Notes: generated from the sequence alone by a model not told the origin. Shown: positions 1 to 12,965, counted from the first letter of the stretch. The stretch: DNA of 64,000 nucleotides from Siphonodentalium dalli (GCA_032622095.1 CP136061.1:87476983-87540982), one strand, 5' to 3'. Numbers and translations are program-made.

Positions 1-323
1 TTTTGTAAATGTATTTAAATCGAAAAGTGTATCGTGACAAAACCAGCACAAAATATCCCATAGCACCCTTGGCAAAAGTTAACAGGAACAATTTCTTTAT
101 ATTGAAACCTGATGATTTAAATTTAAGTCAATCCTGCGCGAGTCCAAATGCGCCCAAAACATTACGCGTTTTTCTTTCCGGTATCGATGACGTATCGATG
201 TAATTATGGGCTTGCAGTTATGAACTTTTGCGCGTTCACCGAGAAATAACTGCAACTAGTCACGTAGGCGCCGACCAATCGAAATGCTGGATTTAGTGAT
301 AATAACACTTAGTATGGAAATAT
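1..323 (-). mobile_element. Foldback repeat family, third (partial) copy
   Basis: Reverse complement of the non-hairpin part of the elements at 3862-4375 and 57021-57526. Shared landmarks are the AAATCGAAAAGTGTATCGTGAC block, the GCGCAGGATTGACTTAA block and the CACTAAATCCAGCA block. The hairpin end of this copy would lie to the left of the window. No coding capacity. Non-autonomous element inferred from copy number only. Confidence 0.7.
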
Positions 324-636
324 ATATAATTTCTTCATGTCAGTAGCACATAACACGCCAAAACTGGCATCTGACAATGTAATGGTACATATATCGGATA
401 CAGAGGATTTTTGCATTTTTTAGAACAAATTCATAGCCTAACATAAACAACTTAAAATCACGCTCAATATCGGGCTCATTTTGCTGATATATAGCAACAT
501 TTCTTTTAAACTCAGAATAACTAGAGGTGTGACTGTCCCAATGGGACTAAGGATACCCCCCCCGTGTTTTTAAAATACTAAGATGTTTCACATGTCAGTA
601 AACATTTAGTTAAAATAATAAAATAACAGTTCCCAT

Positions 637-1075
637 TGCAGGTGCACAACCCTAACCCTAATCTTAAACCTATTGACCGAAAAATGTAGGAATAAAAGCT
701 CGGACAAAATTATGCATGTTGCGAAAATGTTCTTAAGTCGAAAAATAGGAATAACTCCACAAAAAAAAGTCGGACAGACATCATAATCGCAGGTGCACAG
801 CTTCCCATGTTAATAAATATAAGTGCCAAGATTAAAAAACATGGACCTATAAATGTAGAAATAAAAGCTTGGACAAAATTATGCATGTTGCAAAAAAATT
901 CTAAGTCGAAAAAGGGGGATAACTCCACCAACAAATGTCGGACAGACGTCATAATCGCAGGTGCACAGGTTCCCATGGTACTAAATATCTGTGCCAAGTT
1001 AAAAAAAAATTGACCTAAAAATGTAGGAATAAAATCTCGGACAAAATTATACATGTTGCGCAAATTTTCTAAGTA
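637..1075. repeat. ~169-bp tandem repeat, about 2.5 copies
   Basis: The phrase ATGTAGGAATAAAAGCTCGG recurs at about 681, 851 and 1019, a period near 169 bp. Each unit also carries GCAGGTGCACA. The short reading frames here follow the repeat and are not credible genes. Confidence 0.75.
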
Positions 1076-1253
1076 CAGAGGAGCACCTGGACACTTCTTT
1101 AAAACATCTGTATATGCATTGGGATATGATAACCATTTGTCCACAATAATATTGACCTAAACCACTATATTGATTTATACATCTCTATGTAAAATACAAT
1201 TGTCGTCGTTTATTTTTAAGAACTAATATGTTTATGATATTCACGTTTTGATC

Positions 1254-2085
1254 CCAATAAAAAAAAATATAAAAAAAACTATATAAAAAAATATAAAATA
1301 AAACTATATAAAAAAATATATAACAAAAGTCAATTCCAACAACATCGACTGTACGATTTAATGAAAGTGTCAATGACACTGTAGCTCAGCGTGAGGAGGC
1401 GTTAATTTTTTGCTTAGCTATGAAAAGAACAATAGAGAAGAAGTCAGGCTGAAGATCCATATGAAGTTTGGTGATGATCGGATGTGGTATGTAGGGTGCG
1501 CCAAGTAAAATCCAAGATGGTTGCCGGCGGCTATGTTTTTCATTGAAAATTTTTCAAATTTGATAGCTCCCATCTAGATGTAATTCTAAACATGCCTGTA
1601 AATGTTCAAATCAATTATCCAGTAAAAGCGTACTGCGGGTGTGCCGATCGATTCAAATTTGAAGTCCAAGATGGCTGCTGATGGCTGAGATGTGGCCTGC
1701 AGGGTGTGTCGAATGATTTAGTCATACAGAGAATAAATTCGAAGATGGCCACAGTGACTGGCGGCCATGTTTTTCAACAAATATGAAGTTTGGTGATGAT
1801 CGGGTGAGAGATGTGGCCAAAGAATTTAGTCATCGAAAATCGTTCAAATTTGTTAGCTCCAATCTACAGGTGATCACAATCGTGCCTACAAAAATTCGAT
1901 AGGTCCCACCTATAGGTCACCCTGAAGCTATACATGACGTTTGGTAAAGATCGGATGAGGGATGCGGCCTGAAGGTCGTGCCGAAGGAATTGTTGTCGCA
2001 CGGACGGAGATACGGACGGACGACGGGCGCCAACCCATGCCAATAGCTCAAACTTAACTTTGAAAGTTGAGCTAAAAGTGAATAA
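1254..2085. repeat. AT-rich tract plus inserted 'AAGATGGC' repeat
   Basis: This segment is absent from the other R copies at the matching place. 1260-1330 is a near-pure A/T tract. 1440-2040 carries several degenerate AAGATGGC phrases (near 1512, 1665 and 1742) like those at 26440-26640. It ends in short ACGGACGG repeats and a small hairpin of the form AACTTTGAAAGTT. Probably a non-autonomous element; class unknown. Confidence 0.45.
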
Positions 2086-2298
2086 GTGATATCGTCTGAA
2101 TTACGCGTAGTTGCAAATAAATAAATACTTGTTTATTGGTGAGACGAATTAATCGCGATAAACAAAATGACAATCACTCCGACAAGATGAGCCAATACTT
2201 ACAATCCATGTATAAGAACGAAGTTTTGTGATGCCATTTGGATATACAATTTATGAGAATACAAGAACACTTTGATCAAGAGTATTCTCTATTCCCAC

Positions 2299-2814
2299 TA
2301 GATCATGCCAGGAATCTCTACTCTGGCTGACGCCCGTAGAGATCATATTCCACCAGTACAAAACCTAACAACTTTTTAAAGTTTTGACAGGGAACCTTAC
2401 AAAGTCGAAAAAGTTGATCAGGGAATATATTTCTTAGCTGTTATCTGTTCCTTACTAATGTACTTAACAGTAGGTAAATGTCCCAACTCAAAACTTCATG
2501 ATTTTCTCTGACTTTTGTGAGCCGATATCGCAATAACATCGAATTAATTACCCAGAATAAATTCCATAATTGTAAGCGACGCGAAGCAAATTGCCCACAA
2601 ATTCACTGAAATCTTAACATTTTTGTGTTGGGACCTTCACCCACAGTGAAGTACAGTATTAAGGAACAGATAATAACTAAGAAATATATTCCCAGCGTTA
2701 TTTTTTTGACTTTATAAAGTTCCCTGTCGAAACTTCAAAATGTTCCCATGTTTTGTACTGGAGGAATATGATCTCTACCGCGTTAGCCATAATATAAATT
2801 CATGGCATGATCTA
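2299..2814. mobile_element. MITE with long inverted ends and 9-bp target duplication
   Basis: Begins TAGATCATGCCA and ends TGGCATGATCTA. The inverted similarity extends inward beyond 100 bp (for example CTTAGCTGTTATCTGTTCC against its reverse complement near 2664). Both sides carry TATTCCCAC (2290-2298 and 2815-2823). The homologous R copy near 12893 is uninterrupted at this point, so the empty site is visible. A 9-bp duplication suggests a Mutator-like source, but that is inference. A related end occurs at 20807. Confidence 0.85.
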
Positions 2815-3647
2815 TATTCCCACCAAATGTCCACAGAAAAGGGTTTCACGTCACTTTAACCTGCATGTGCAACGCCAGATAACCCTGCTAGTAATCTACA
2901 TATATAAAAGAGTAGGATATCTGTATATATCTCTGTCTGTTCGCGATTTTTCTCCAGACCCCTGGACCGATATCAACCAAGTTTGGTCTGGAGAATCGAG
3001 GTACCAGACATGATAACGCCACTATTTTTTTTTCTTAAAAATTTTTGATTAAAAAACGAATTTAATTTAGAAACAATAAATTCTATGAGCAGAGTTAAAT
3101 CTAAAAAAAAAACTAAATAATTTTAAGCTGCTGTTTGATCTCCAAATACGGGGTCGTCCCGCTTGGCAGACACCTATTGTTTTCGGTAGGTTAGGGTAGC
3201 GGTGTGAATAATCCTCTTAATGACTACTTAGGCCCTTCCTTGTTGGTTTGATTGGATTCGGTCAATAAAATACTTTACCTTTCTACCAGCATTATATGTT
3301 TAAGAAAGACCAAATACAATTTTGAAAGATAATGTTGCGGGTTAGAATTTCCTAAAGTGACGCCGTTGTTGTCAGGGGCAGAAAAGGGGAAGGGGCAGAT
3401 TTGTTTTTGTCGCCGATTGCCATATAATTATCCCCATGATATGAAGAATCTAATGGTTTGGTTTAAATATGTCAAAAGTGGCGTCGTTCGAGTCAGGGAT
3501 GCACGGAAGGGGAGAGGGGCACCAACATTGATAAAACTAATTTTAGCGCCAATTCCCACCAAATTGATATATATTCTTCTTCATGATACAAGGAATCTAA
3601 GTGTGCGATTTAAAGGCGCCAAATTTGTGTCGTTTCGATGATAGATT

Positions 3648-3669
3648 GGGGGGGGGGGGGGGGGGGGGG
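3648..3669. repeat. Homopolymer of 22 G
   Basis: Uninterrupted G run within repeat R copy B. A comparable run of 16 G sits at 38511-38526 in copy D. Length is likely unstable and prone to assembly error. Confidence 0.9.
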
Positions 3670-3861
3670 TTGGGCACTAAATTTGATAAGAATGGGTTTA
3701 GTCGCAGATTGCCACCACACTTATACAAAATCATCCCCATGGTATGAGGAGTCTAATGGTGTGGCTTCAATTTGTCAAAAGTGGCCTCATTCGAGACAGG
3801 GTTGCACTGAAAGGGAGAGGTCTCGAACCGATTGCATATTGTAATGGGTCATGTATATATT

Positions 3862-4375
3862 ATATTTACATACTAAGTGTTGTCATCACTAAATCCAGCA
3901 TTCTGATTGGTCGGCACCCACGTGGCTAGTTGCAGTTATTTCTCGGTGAATGCGCAACGGCTCATAACACCAAGCTCATAACACCATCAATACGTCATTG
4001 GGTTTGGAAAGACGAACGCGTAATGTTTTGGGCGCATTTGGACTCGCGCAGGATTGACTTAATACATAATCGGGTTTCAATATGAAGAGAAATTGTTCCT
4101 ATTAACTTTTGCCAAGGGTGCTATTGGGTATTTTGGGCTGTTTTTTGTCACGATACACTTTTCGATTTAAATACATTTACAAAAGTGGCTTTTTCGCTAA
4201 ATGTATATAAATATAAGGATTAACTGTCATGTGGACTATTTTTATGGAGATGTAACCGTGAGGTAAGTGATCATAACTTGTATGTAAAACCCTTCGGGTT
4301 TTACACAAGTTATGTCCACTTACCTCACGGTTACATCTCCATAAAAACAGTCCACATGACATTTAATCCTTATAT
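3862..4375 (+). mobile_element. Foldback element, copy 1, ending in a long hairpin
   Basis: The left 350 bp match 57021-57360 and the reverse complement of 1-323. The right part, 4211-4375, is a near-perfect inverted repeat with arms of about 75 bp around the loop ACCCTTCGGGT. It sits inside repeat R copy B, where R resumes at ACACAATTGAGTCTG. No ORF beyond chance. Non-autonomous DNA element by inference. Confidence 0.75.
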
Positions 4376-5193
4376 AACACAATTGAGTCTGTTGCATTCA
4401 ATACAGTTTCCACAAAAAACTTACAATTTGTCAAGAGATATGGAAATGTATCGAAGGCCTGTTCAAAAATAGTGGTCACAAAGTGCAGTCACATATATTT
4501 TCTTCTGATATAAAAGAAAACGCAGTCAGTAGAACATGACTTTTCAGGATCCTCCAATACTGACATCTGACAAGGGTATATCTTCCCGATACAGCGGAAT
4601 TTTTAGAACAGATTCATCGACCAATATAAACAACTCAAAATCTCGCTCTGTGTGGGGCACATGTAGCTGATATACTATCGCAACAATATTTGTTTTCAAC
4701 TGAGAATATTTAGCCAATATATAGCACCATGAACATAGGAGCACATGGACATTTCTTTAAAACATCTGTATCTTCATGGAGATATTATAGCCAGGTGTCC
4801 TCAAAATCTGAATCTAACCCACCAGATTGATTGATACATCTCAATATGTAAAACCCAATTATCGTCTTTTATTTGTGCAAACTAATGTGTTTATGGTGTT
4901 CATGTTTCATGTTATAACTTCTGAAGTATACGCAATTGTAAATAAATAAATACTGCTTTATTGGTGAAACGGATTAAACACAATAAACAAAATGACAATC
5001 GACAAAGTGATCCACTTCTTATATTCCATGACTGTGTATGAATTATGTTTTGTGATGCTATTTGAATATGCAATTTATGAGAATACGTGTAACACTTTGA
5101 GCAAGAGTATTCCCTATTCCCAACAAATATGCACAGCATGCAGAGGGTTTCACACCACTTTAACCTGGGCAACGCCGGGTAACCCTGCTAGTA

Positions 5194-7143
5194 TACAATA
5201 TGTACAAGTCTCCCGGTAACACATAGTATGAGCATAATTAGTTTGACATGTTGCATAATACATGTAGGTATACATATTTGTCGCGGTACGATGTTCTTAC
5301 AGTACGAAACACGCACGTCTGCATGGTAATTGTCGCCAAATGTCGTCGCTGTCTGGCTAATGTTTACACATTCTATGGTTGAATAAAACCAATACACTTA
5401 ATATGTGGATAGTAATAATAGACTGTAAGATTTCTCCAAATTACGCGGTACTGATTTAGACGATTAATTATAACGTTATACCGGTAAACTTATCAGTTAC
5501 CGTTCGCATCGTGTGGGGGGGGGGGGGTGGGTGGCCTGTTATCAATCCAAATTTATACATTAGCTATATATTTAATTAATATGAATCGTACGTGACACGT
5601 AGTGGGGCAACCATACAGCATGCTGTCCCTCAAATTTGTCTTTTATCGGCGACATAATGCTAAGAATAATATATGTAACATCATGCAGTGGTCACGACGG
5701 AGTCAACATGACAACTTGATAAGACGTGTCGTGGATTGTTCAATTTTGTCTGTATTCTGGCCTACAAATCCAAAATGACATCAGAAACCGTGTCATGACG
5801 TCTTAATTTTTCCTTTTCGTTAAGCTAACCAACGAAATTAGTCAAAATGAAATGAATAGGCCTAATTCACATGGGAATTCTTCGTAAGTTGTAATTTCAT
5901 TTTCATCGCGATGATCCATTCCCGATTCCGCGTTTTTTGGCAATCTCCACACTGTTGCTAACCGGAAGTCACGTGACAATTTCTCCAAAATCTATACCCG
6001 CGTTCTTGAAAAATCACTGATGGATATAGAAACAATTATATGACGCCATTCACCTGCTTTAGGTATTAGCACCCTTGGTGGTTGCTATTATTTAGGCATA
6101 GGCAAACCTTCACACCTCCAAAATACCAATTGTTTAAATTATAAGCTGGCAGGTTGTCCCCCAGCGAAATGGGTGGGTTGTCCCGGGGGGGGGGGAATTC
6201 TTTGTACATTCACTTTTGCATTATTCGCTAGGAGAACTGTACATGTTGAATTAGATACTATACATATATAAAATAGAGAGTGTATGCTGAACACATGTTA
6301 TGCTGTAGCATGATCATGGATGGGGTAAATTTCATATAATACACTGATGTGATCAAATTCAGATCCAAGCTCCACTGAGGTGGGGGTGTAGCCCTATTCA
6401 TAGGCGCAGATATGCAACCTCCATCTCAGTGATAATCTGGTATTTATAAGTTTGCTCGAGACTTCACAGGTCATTATATTCAGCATACATCAATCATAAT
6501 CACATTAATCATGCACAACACATTTTAATCATGTGGATATGGAATTAAAGTAAACATAAGCAAACATTGAATAATTCATGATGATTGTCAAGTTCACGAT
6601 ATCTTGCACACTAATATATACAATTTTATATCTGGGACTGATATCACCACGGTATCTTATATTTAGAATTTATAAACATAGCACTCATCTTGCTGGTACA
6701 TGTATCCAAGATTTATACTACGTGTGTTATACAAGAGTTATACTACAATAGTTGTATTATATGTACATATGTTCTACTGTAGTATATATATAGATTTTCA
6801 TGCTGGTGAAAAATAACAGATTTCATAAATCGACATCTGATAACTCTGATGTTTTATGGACATGTGAGTTCCTCGACTCGAATCAAATTATTTTTTAACC
6901 CCGAAGCCAAAGGAATAGTAATTTAGGAGTGTTAATTCGGATTGTGAATCTCATGGGTACTCGAATTTAATATTAATTGCAATGATTAGAATAATATATT
7001 TGAAATAGCAATGAAACGCCATTCATGTCGAATGATTGATACGCTATGTAAATTATTTATCAGGATCGCGTGATGACCCTTGAGACATGTGCTGAAAACA
7101 AACGTTGCTGTGGGAATCCCCCCATGCGTGTCGATATGTCTAG
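5194..7143. other. No gene recognised
   Basis: AT-rich sequence with a run of G at 5515-5527 and another near 6184. No LINE, satellite or supported exon seen on either strand. Confidence 0.5.
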
Positions 7144-7325
7144 GGATGGGTGTATCAGCCATCGATCATTGGTCCTGATAGAGCATACCACGGACGTGTT
7201 TACTTTGTGTGTGTTAGAAGTTCCGTGCAATTGCTTAATTTTTTTTCTGATTCAAATATTCAAACGATGGACGTTGAAAGGCCACATGGCACTCCTTTTC
7301 GGCGATATTATCAGGTATTGAGTAC
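7144..7325 (+). other. Possible isolated exon, weak
   Basis: An open frame of about 60 codons follows an AG at 7142-7143 and runs to a textbook donor, ACAG|GTAAGT, at 7326. The translation contains GRVYFVCVRSSVQLLNFF and ERPHGTPFRRYYQVLS. It resembles protein, but no family is recognised and the acceptor has a poor pyrimidine tract. It could equally be chance. Confidence 0.15.
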
Positions 7326-7856
7326 AGGTAAGTCAAACTGTATTATTGATCACGTTAAACCTGGTAATTTGTCACCTCTGTATTCGTTCTCGTGATCAGA
7401 TACGTCGGGTGGGTTTTTTCCGCAACTTAAATTTTTTTTCCTGCAAGTCTTTTGACTGTTTTTGCAATGAGTTTGGCTTAACACACCTTAGAATAAGAGA
7501 AATACGGCATTATGTACCCCCTTTGCGAGCTTCGCGCACATGTTGACATAATTATTATTTTTTTTTTTATATTTAAACAAAAATAATTATTTATTTTTTT
7601 TAATTTGAACTTCTTGCTCAATTTAAAGGCACTTGGTGATTTGAAATTCAAAATTATGATCGATTTTGTTACGCCGCGGCCAGGTTCCAGGGATCAACAA
7701 AGTACATGTGTATGTCGATAAATAGCTATACATGTACATGTATGGTCTCTTTCTGTATTCATTATAGAGATCGACTTTGGGAACGTTTGGGTCCCGAACA
7801 TGGAACGATAAAGAGCATTGTTTGTTAGTCTACTGGTAGAAAAAAAGAATGAAGGA

Positions 7857-8090
7857 TGGGATGAAGGATAACAAGTTGATTTATCGCCCGCCATGTGACG
7901 CACTCTCAGCCAATCAGAAGAGAGGATGAAGGATAACAAGGTGATTTACGGCCCGCCATGTGACGCACTCTCAGCCAATCAGAAGAGAGGAGAATGAAAT
8001 GTGATGAAGGATAACAAAATCTATTAATGCTGAGTAACAGAAACGCAGCATTTATAATTTATTATATTCCGATCCAGAGATATTAGATTG
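7857..8090. repeat. 235-bp direct repeat, copy 1, with 67-bp CCAAT units
   Basis: Essentially identical to 9073-9304. Inside are two 67-bp tandem units holding the phrase CTCAGCCAATCAGAAGAGAGG. Identity ends abruptly at CCGATCCAGAGATATT. Confidence 0.85.
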
Positions 8091-9022
8091 TATATACGGA
8101 TGGAGTATGGGTGCCGACATTCCAGGTCGAGAGCGGCGACAAATCCCCGTGTCTCACGAAAACAAGGGTGATAACTGTTTTGTTATCTGACAAAGGAGTA
8201 CACACGAACCTCCTTAATAGCAGGCATAAATTTATGCGCGCATATATTCTTTAATCCAGTTCGAACAGTTAATTTTATGTTGGAATCATCGCTATTTAGA
8301 AAATAAAACAGCGCAGCTATTCTCCGGTCAGTTTTCTGGTTGCATGGTGGAAATCGGTTCACGGAAAGAGGAGCAAAGCAATTTCGAAGTTGAGTAGCCA
8401 TGCAGCGAAATGTTCGGTTTCGTTTCAAATTTTAATGGCCGTGAAGACGCCGACAGACGTGTTAATTTCCAGAATGCTAAAATGAGGAACTAACACGTTG
8501 TAGTAGTGCAAAAAGAAATTTACATCCGTCACAGATCGTTACGCAACATACGGGTATTCTCTGAAGTCTGAGGAATGTATTGAAGAAAAGAAATAATCAA
8601 TTGATAAACAGCAAAGAGTGGCTATTTGATCTAGTACATAAACGTAGTTGTAACGTATGTACATCGTATGTGCAATTGTCTGCAGCATACTAACTGCATA
8701 CTAAGGTTTATCTATTTGTCACACGGTCTTTATTATTGATATAAAAAGGTCCAATATGAATATTACACCTTATAACAGATATGTGTCTGTGATAACACCA
8801 TTTATACATAGCGTGCTTTAATAGCAAATAAAAAAACACACAATTATGCAAATTAGCAAACACCACAGTTCGCGGTTGTTATGAAAGAGTGGGGTTTATA
8901 AAAACAGTGTTTTTCTAAATTGTCAGAGAATCTCTGCGCGGTGAGTTATTCGTAGTTCTCTGTTTACCAGTAACAGCTGAGCGGTCAATAACTGAGACAA
9001 TGTTACCCTCGAGGGTAATATG
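8091..9022. other. Spacer between two direct repeats; no gene
   Basis: No exon, LINE or satellite recognised. A short palindrome, GTTACCCTCGAGGGTAA, sits near 9001-9020. Confidence 0.5.
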
Positions 9023-9304
9023 GTGATTTACGGGCCCGCCATGTGATGCACTCTCAGCCAATCAGAAGAGAGGAAAATGGGATGAAGGATAACAAGTTGA
9101 TTTATCGCCCGCCATGTGACGCACTCTCAGCCAATCAGAAGAGAGGATGAAGGATAACAAGGTGATTTACGGCCCGCCATGTGACGCACTCTCAGCCAAT
9201 CAGAAGAGAGGAGAATGAAATGTGATGAAGGATAACAAAATCTATTAATGCTGAGTAACAGAAACGCAGCATTTATAATTTATTATATTCCGATCCAGAG
9301 ATAT
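9023..9304. repeat. 235-bp direct repeat, copy 2, with an extra 67-bp unit
   Basis: Same content as 7857-8090, with one more degenerate CCAAT-containing unit at the left. The high identity suggests recent duplication. Confidence 0.85.
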
Positions 9305-9344
9305 TTAATCATATTTTAATGTATAATGCCGAAATCAGTTGTAT

Positions 9345-9790
9345 GTGTCAATCAGAATTAGCAAAAAAACGAAAATATTTCCGAGTAACAGGAATGATGA
9401 ACAGATATATAAGCTAAATTTTCTCGCATTTTACGCAATGAAACAATACAATGTTATGCATCATTCAAAAGCATAGCCTCTCCCCTTCTTTAATATTGCA
9501 ACATTTAATCGCTACTTTGAGAACTAAGCGTATATTTGGCCAGGAACGTCGAGCGGTGAATCAGAAATTATCAAAAAAGCGAAAAAAAATTCCGAGTAAC
9601 AGGAATGAGGAACATATATATAAGCTCATATTTCTTGCGTTTTACGCTATAGAACAAGACATATGATCCATCATTCGAAAGCATAGCATCTCCCCTTCAT
9701 TAATATTGAAACATTTAGACACTAATTTTGCGAAAAAAGCGTTTAATTGGCCAGGAACGTCGAGCGGTGAATCGGAAATTAGCTACTATG
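9345..9790. repeat. ~213-bp tandem duplication
   Basis: The phrases ATCAGAAATTA, TTCCGAGTAACAGGAATGA, ATATATAAGCT and CATTCRAAAGCATAGC recur in order at about 9348 and 9560. A third partial start is near 9766. Confidence 0.7.
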
Positions 9791-10188
9791 GAAGCAGTTA
9801 TAAGATAGGTTGATAAACACACGAGATATTGATTAACCGGCGTCACATGTTCTGAAAAAAATATTTGCCATTTCCCAGCTGTTTTTAATTTTTCTCACAT
9901 AAGTTAAATAAACGCTCTTCATTTCTACCATATCAGGAATAGCCAACACGTACACTTTAAAACAAAGATATATAAATATATGATACACGTGTATAAACAA
10001 TTGTATATACACGTACATGTATGGTAAATAAGTTACGGAGATTACGCACACGTTACAGACAAGCAGGACGTGCATTCAATTAATATATAAGGAAAAAAAC
10101 TAATAATTCCAGTGATAATTCAATCATTTTCATGTTAAAATTAAGGTACATTTAAATGGTCTTCCGCTCCAAGTAAACATATATATGT
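9791..10188. other. No gene recognised
   Basis: AT-rich; no exon or repeat structure supported. Confidence 0.5.
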
Positions 10189-10873
10189 ACTAGCAGGTGA
10201 CCCGACTTCGTCCGGACTTTGACCTTGAATTGACCATTTTGAAGGTCAAGGTCAGGTCGGGGTAACGATTTGACCCGTCCAAAACACTCCCCCGACAAAA
10301 GTATCCTAGGTATCAAATTTCGTCGAAATCCGTTAATTTTTTTATTTAATTTGAGTTAATTATGCCTTTTTAATCAAGAGAAATGATGGTACCCGTCCCG
10401 TGATGGTACTCGTACACTTGTGGGTACCCGTTTCAAGGTGAAGATCACGTCGGGCGGAAAAAACTTACCCGTTTAAAATCCCCCCCGTTCCTTGGAACAC
10501 CTAGGAAAAGTTCCTAGGAAGCCCTAAGTACGTAAGAATAACACAACACGCTCATGTCTGCATACATTCACGCTCATGTGTGGACCCAGACGTAAGAAGC
10601 ATATTAGACGCATACGCTCTTTATCAACGACACTGCGGATACGAACGCTCTTTAACTATCAACGCGATTAGCCCCACCGTGCCAATGGCGGTCATTTTTG
10701 TGTCTGGGAATGGAGAATGGGTGCTCTGAGCTTCTCCAAAATGGCGGTAAACACTGCCCGTGGATTTTTAACCTTAGATAGCATGTTTGGGCTAAATCCG
10801 CCCGGCAGTTTTCCCGGCCATAGCTAACAAACAAACAACAAACAAACAGACAGAAGTTCCAAAATATATATTA
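10189..10873 (+). repeat. Short ACTAG-ended dispersed element
   Basis: Begins ACTAGCAGGTGACCCGACTT, then carries GACCTTGAATTGACCATTTT and its near-inverse GAAGGTCAAGGTCAG, and ends with AACAAACAGACAGAAGTTCC followed by AATATATATTAGATAT. It matches 18326-19085 in layout. Shared ends and a phrase like CGTCGAAATCCGTT mark it as a dispersed family. Class not determined. Confidence 0.7.
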
Positions 10874-11539
10874 GATATATGTAAACATTACAAAGTTTGC
10901 GAGGGTCCACTTGCGCTTAAAATTCGAAATGAGTGATCGAGGGACGGAAACTATCCATATAATAACAAATTGTTTATTTATTGATACCTGCATGTAACTA
11001 ATTAATAATTCCGGCATTTTGAAAATATCAACCATAATATAAAAAATGTACAGCATACACTGTACATGTATGTATGTTTCAAAATAAACTACAGCCTTGA
11101 AAGGGTTTCCGCTATGGCGTGAACAAGTGGATGTGGGCAATTTGCGCGATTCTCTCTGATTCGCGGTGATTCCTAGTGATCACCGACAAGTCTCCCGGGC
11201 CCTGTACTATAGATTCCCAATACCCGTGTTTTGACTGTGGGGAACGTGTCGAATACTATGAATACCTGCAATTTACAAGTGTGTGCGATTCCCCGTCATT
11301 TACAAGAACAGACAAAATCCAGTACTATAGATCTCAGTTTGCTGCGTGTGTTAATGGGTAAAGAGAACTTACTCTAATGTTACACTTGAATGGATATAGC
11401 GAGTGGTTTAGTTGATGTATAAAGGTACATCTATGTGACAAGTTTCCGATAGTTGTGTTATTTTGTCCACAATTACATGCACACTGTGAAAATTCATTTC
11501 ATCGGTATAGTGCGTGGAATACTTGTTATCACGTTGAGA
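10874..11539. other. No gene recognised
   Basis: Unique-looking AT-rich DNA; no supported exon or repeat. Confidence 0.45.
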
Positions 11540-12964
11540 TGTTTTATCCCACAATGACACCCCACCCCAATCTATTCATGTCAAAAGTGGTGCCAATCGA
11601 GACAGAGCTCCACAGAGAGTGAGAGAGATACAGAAATTACAAACAATGTTTAGCGACGATTTCCACCAGGTTGATACATATTCTTCTCCGTGATACGAGG
11701 AATCTAATCGTGTGGTTTAAATACGCCAAATTGGTGCCGTTTGGGTGAGATATGGGGGCCCTAAATTTGATACGAATTTGTATACTCGCCAATTTTCACA
11801 AATTTTATATATATTCATCTCCATAATGAGTCTAAGTTTGTGGTTTAATGATGTCAAATGTGGCGCGGCTTGAGTCCGACATAGGGATGGGCGGGTCACC
11901 ACAACTGATACAAATATGTTTAGCGTCAATTAACATCAAATTCATACACGTTATTCTCAAATGATACGAGGAATCAAATCGTGCGTGTTAAAAACGTCAC
12001 AGTTGGTGCCTAGATATATTTGCAAATATATTTCTGTTTCTATGTGTTCTATATAAAACTTCACGGGGTACAATCCAGATAGCACCCAGGCGTTCTAACA
12101 GTGGTAACTTTTTACGAGGAAGATAATGGTGCATGTTAAAATATTAGAATAGCTCATTTTAATATTATAACACAATTGAGTCTGCCCCATTCAATATAGT
12201 TTCCACAAAAAAGTTACAAGAGATATGGAAATGTAAAGAAGGACTGTTCAGCAATAGTGGTCTCAGTGTGCCGTCAAATATAATTTCTTCTGAGATAAAA
12301 GAAAACGGAATCAGTGGCACATGACTTTTCATGATCCTCAAATACTGACATTTGACATGGTTATATCTGACCAATATACAGAGTTTATGTTTCATTGTTT
12401 AGAACATACTCATCGCCTAACATAAACAAATCAAAATCTCGCTCTGTGTCCGGCTGGTATTTCTTTTAAACTGAGAATAATTAGCCAGTATATAGCACAA
12501 TGAACAGAGCAGCACCTGGACATTTCTTTAAAACATCTTATCTGTATCTTCATAGAGATATGATAACCAGGTGTACCCAAATCTTAGTCAAACCCACTAG
12601 ATTGATTGATACATCTCTATGTATAACCCAATTTTCGTCTTTTATTTTTGCGAACTAATGTGTTTATGATGTTCATGTTATAACGTCTGAAGTATACGCA
12701 GTTGCAAATAAATAAATAGTTCTTTATTGGTGGGACGGATTAATTGCGATAAACAAAATGACAATCGCTCCGATCTGACAAGTTGAGCTACTACTTATAT
12801 TCCGTATGTAAGAATCGTGTTTTGTGATGCCATTTGGATAAATAATTTTTGAGAATATGTGTAACACTTTGAACAAGAGTATCCGCTATCCCCACCATAT
12901 ACCCACAATATGCAGAGGGTTTCACATCACTTTAACCTGAGCAACGCCGGGTAACCCTGCTAGT
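11540..12964 (-). repeat. Long dispersed repeat R, copy C
   Basis: Carries the ~145-bp modules (ATTTCCACCAGGTTGATACA near 11658), the GTTCTATATAAAACTTCACG block, and the common tail ending GCAACGCCGGGTAACCCTGC TAGT. It preserves the uninterrupted version of the site hit by the MITE in copy A. Left boundary approximate. Confidence 0.65.
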
Positions 12965-12965
12965 T

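Larger units (their letters stand above)
324..2896 (-). repeat. Long dispersed repeat R, copy A (interrupted)
   Basis: Shares long stretches with copies at 2885-5193, 11540-12964 and 38338-41042, including the tract around AATAAATAAATACTTGTTTATTGG and the terminal motif AACCCTGCTAGTA. Strand is given so that the ACTAGCAGG end is 5'. This copy is broken by three insertions: a 169-bp tandem array (637-1075), a repeat at 1254-2085 and a MITE (2299-2814). No intact ORF. Confidence 0.65.
2885..5193 (-). repeat. Long dispersed repeat R, copy B
   Basis: Starts directly after copy A ends and runs to its own AACCCTGCTAGTA terminus. The left third is built of degenerate ~145-bp modules around GCCGATTNCCACCAAA, as in copy D. 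A 22-base G run sits at 3648-3669. The foldback element 3862-4375 is inserted in it. No coding sequence recognised. Confidence 0.65.

Noticed and set aside
710-1144. 144-codon minus-strand frame
   Set aside because: Internally repetitive because it spans the 169-bp tandem array; not a gene.
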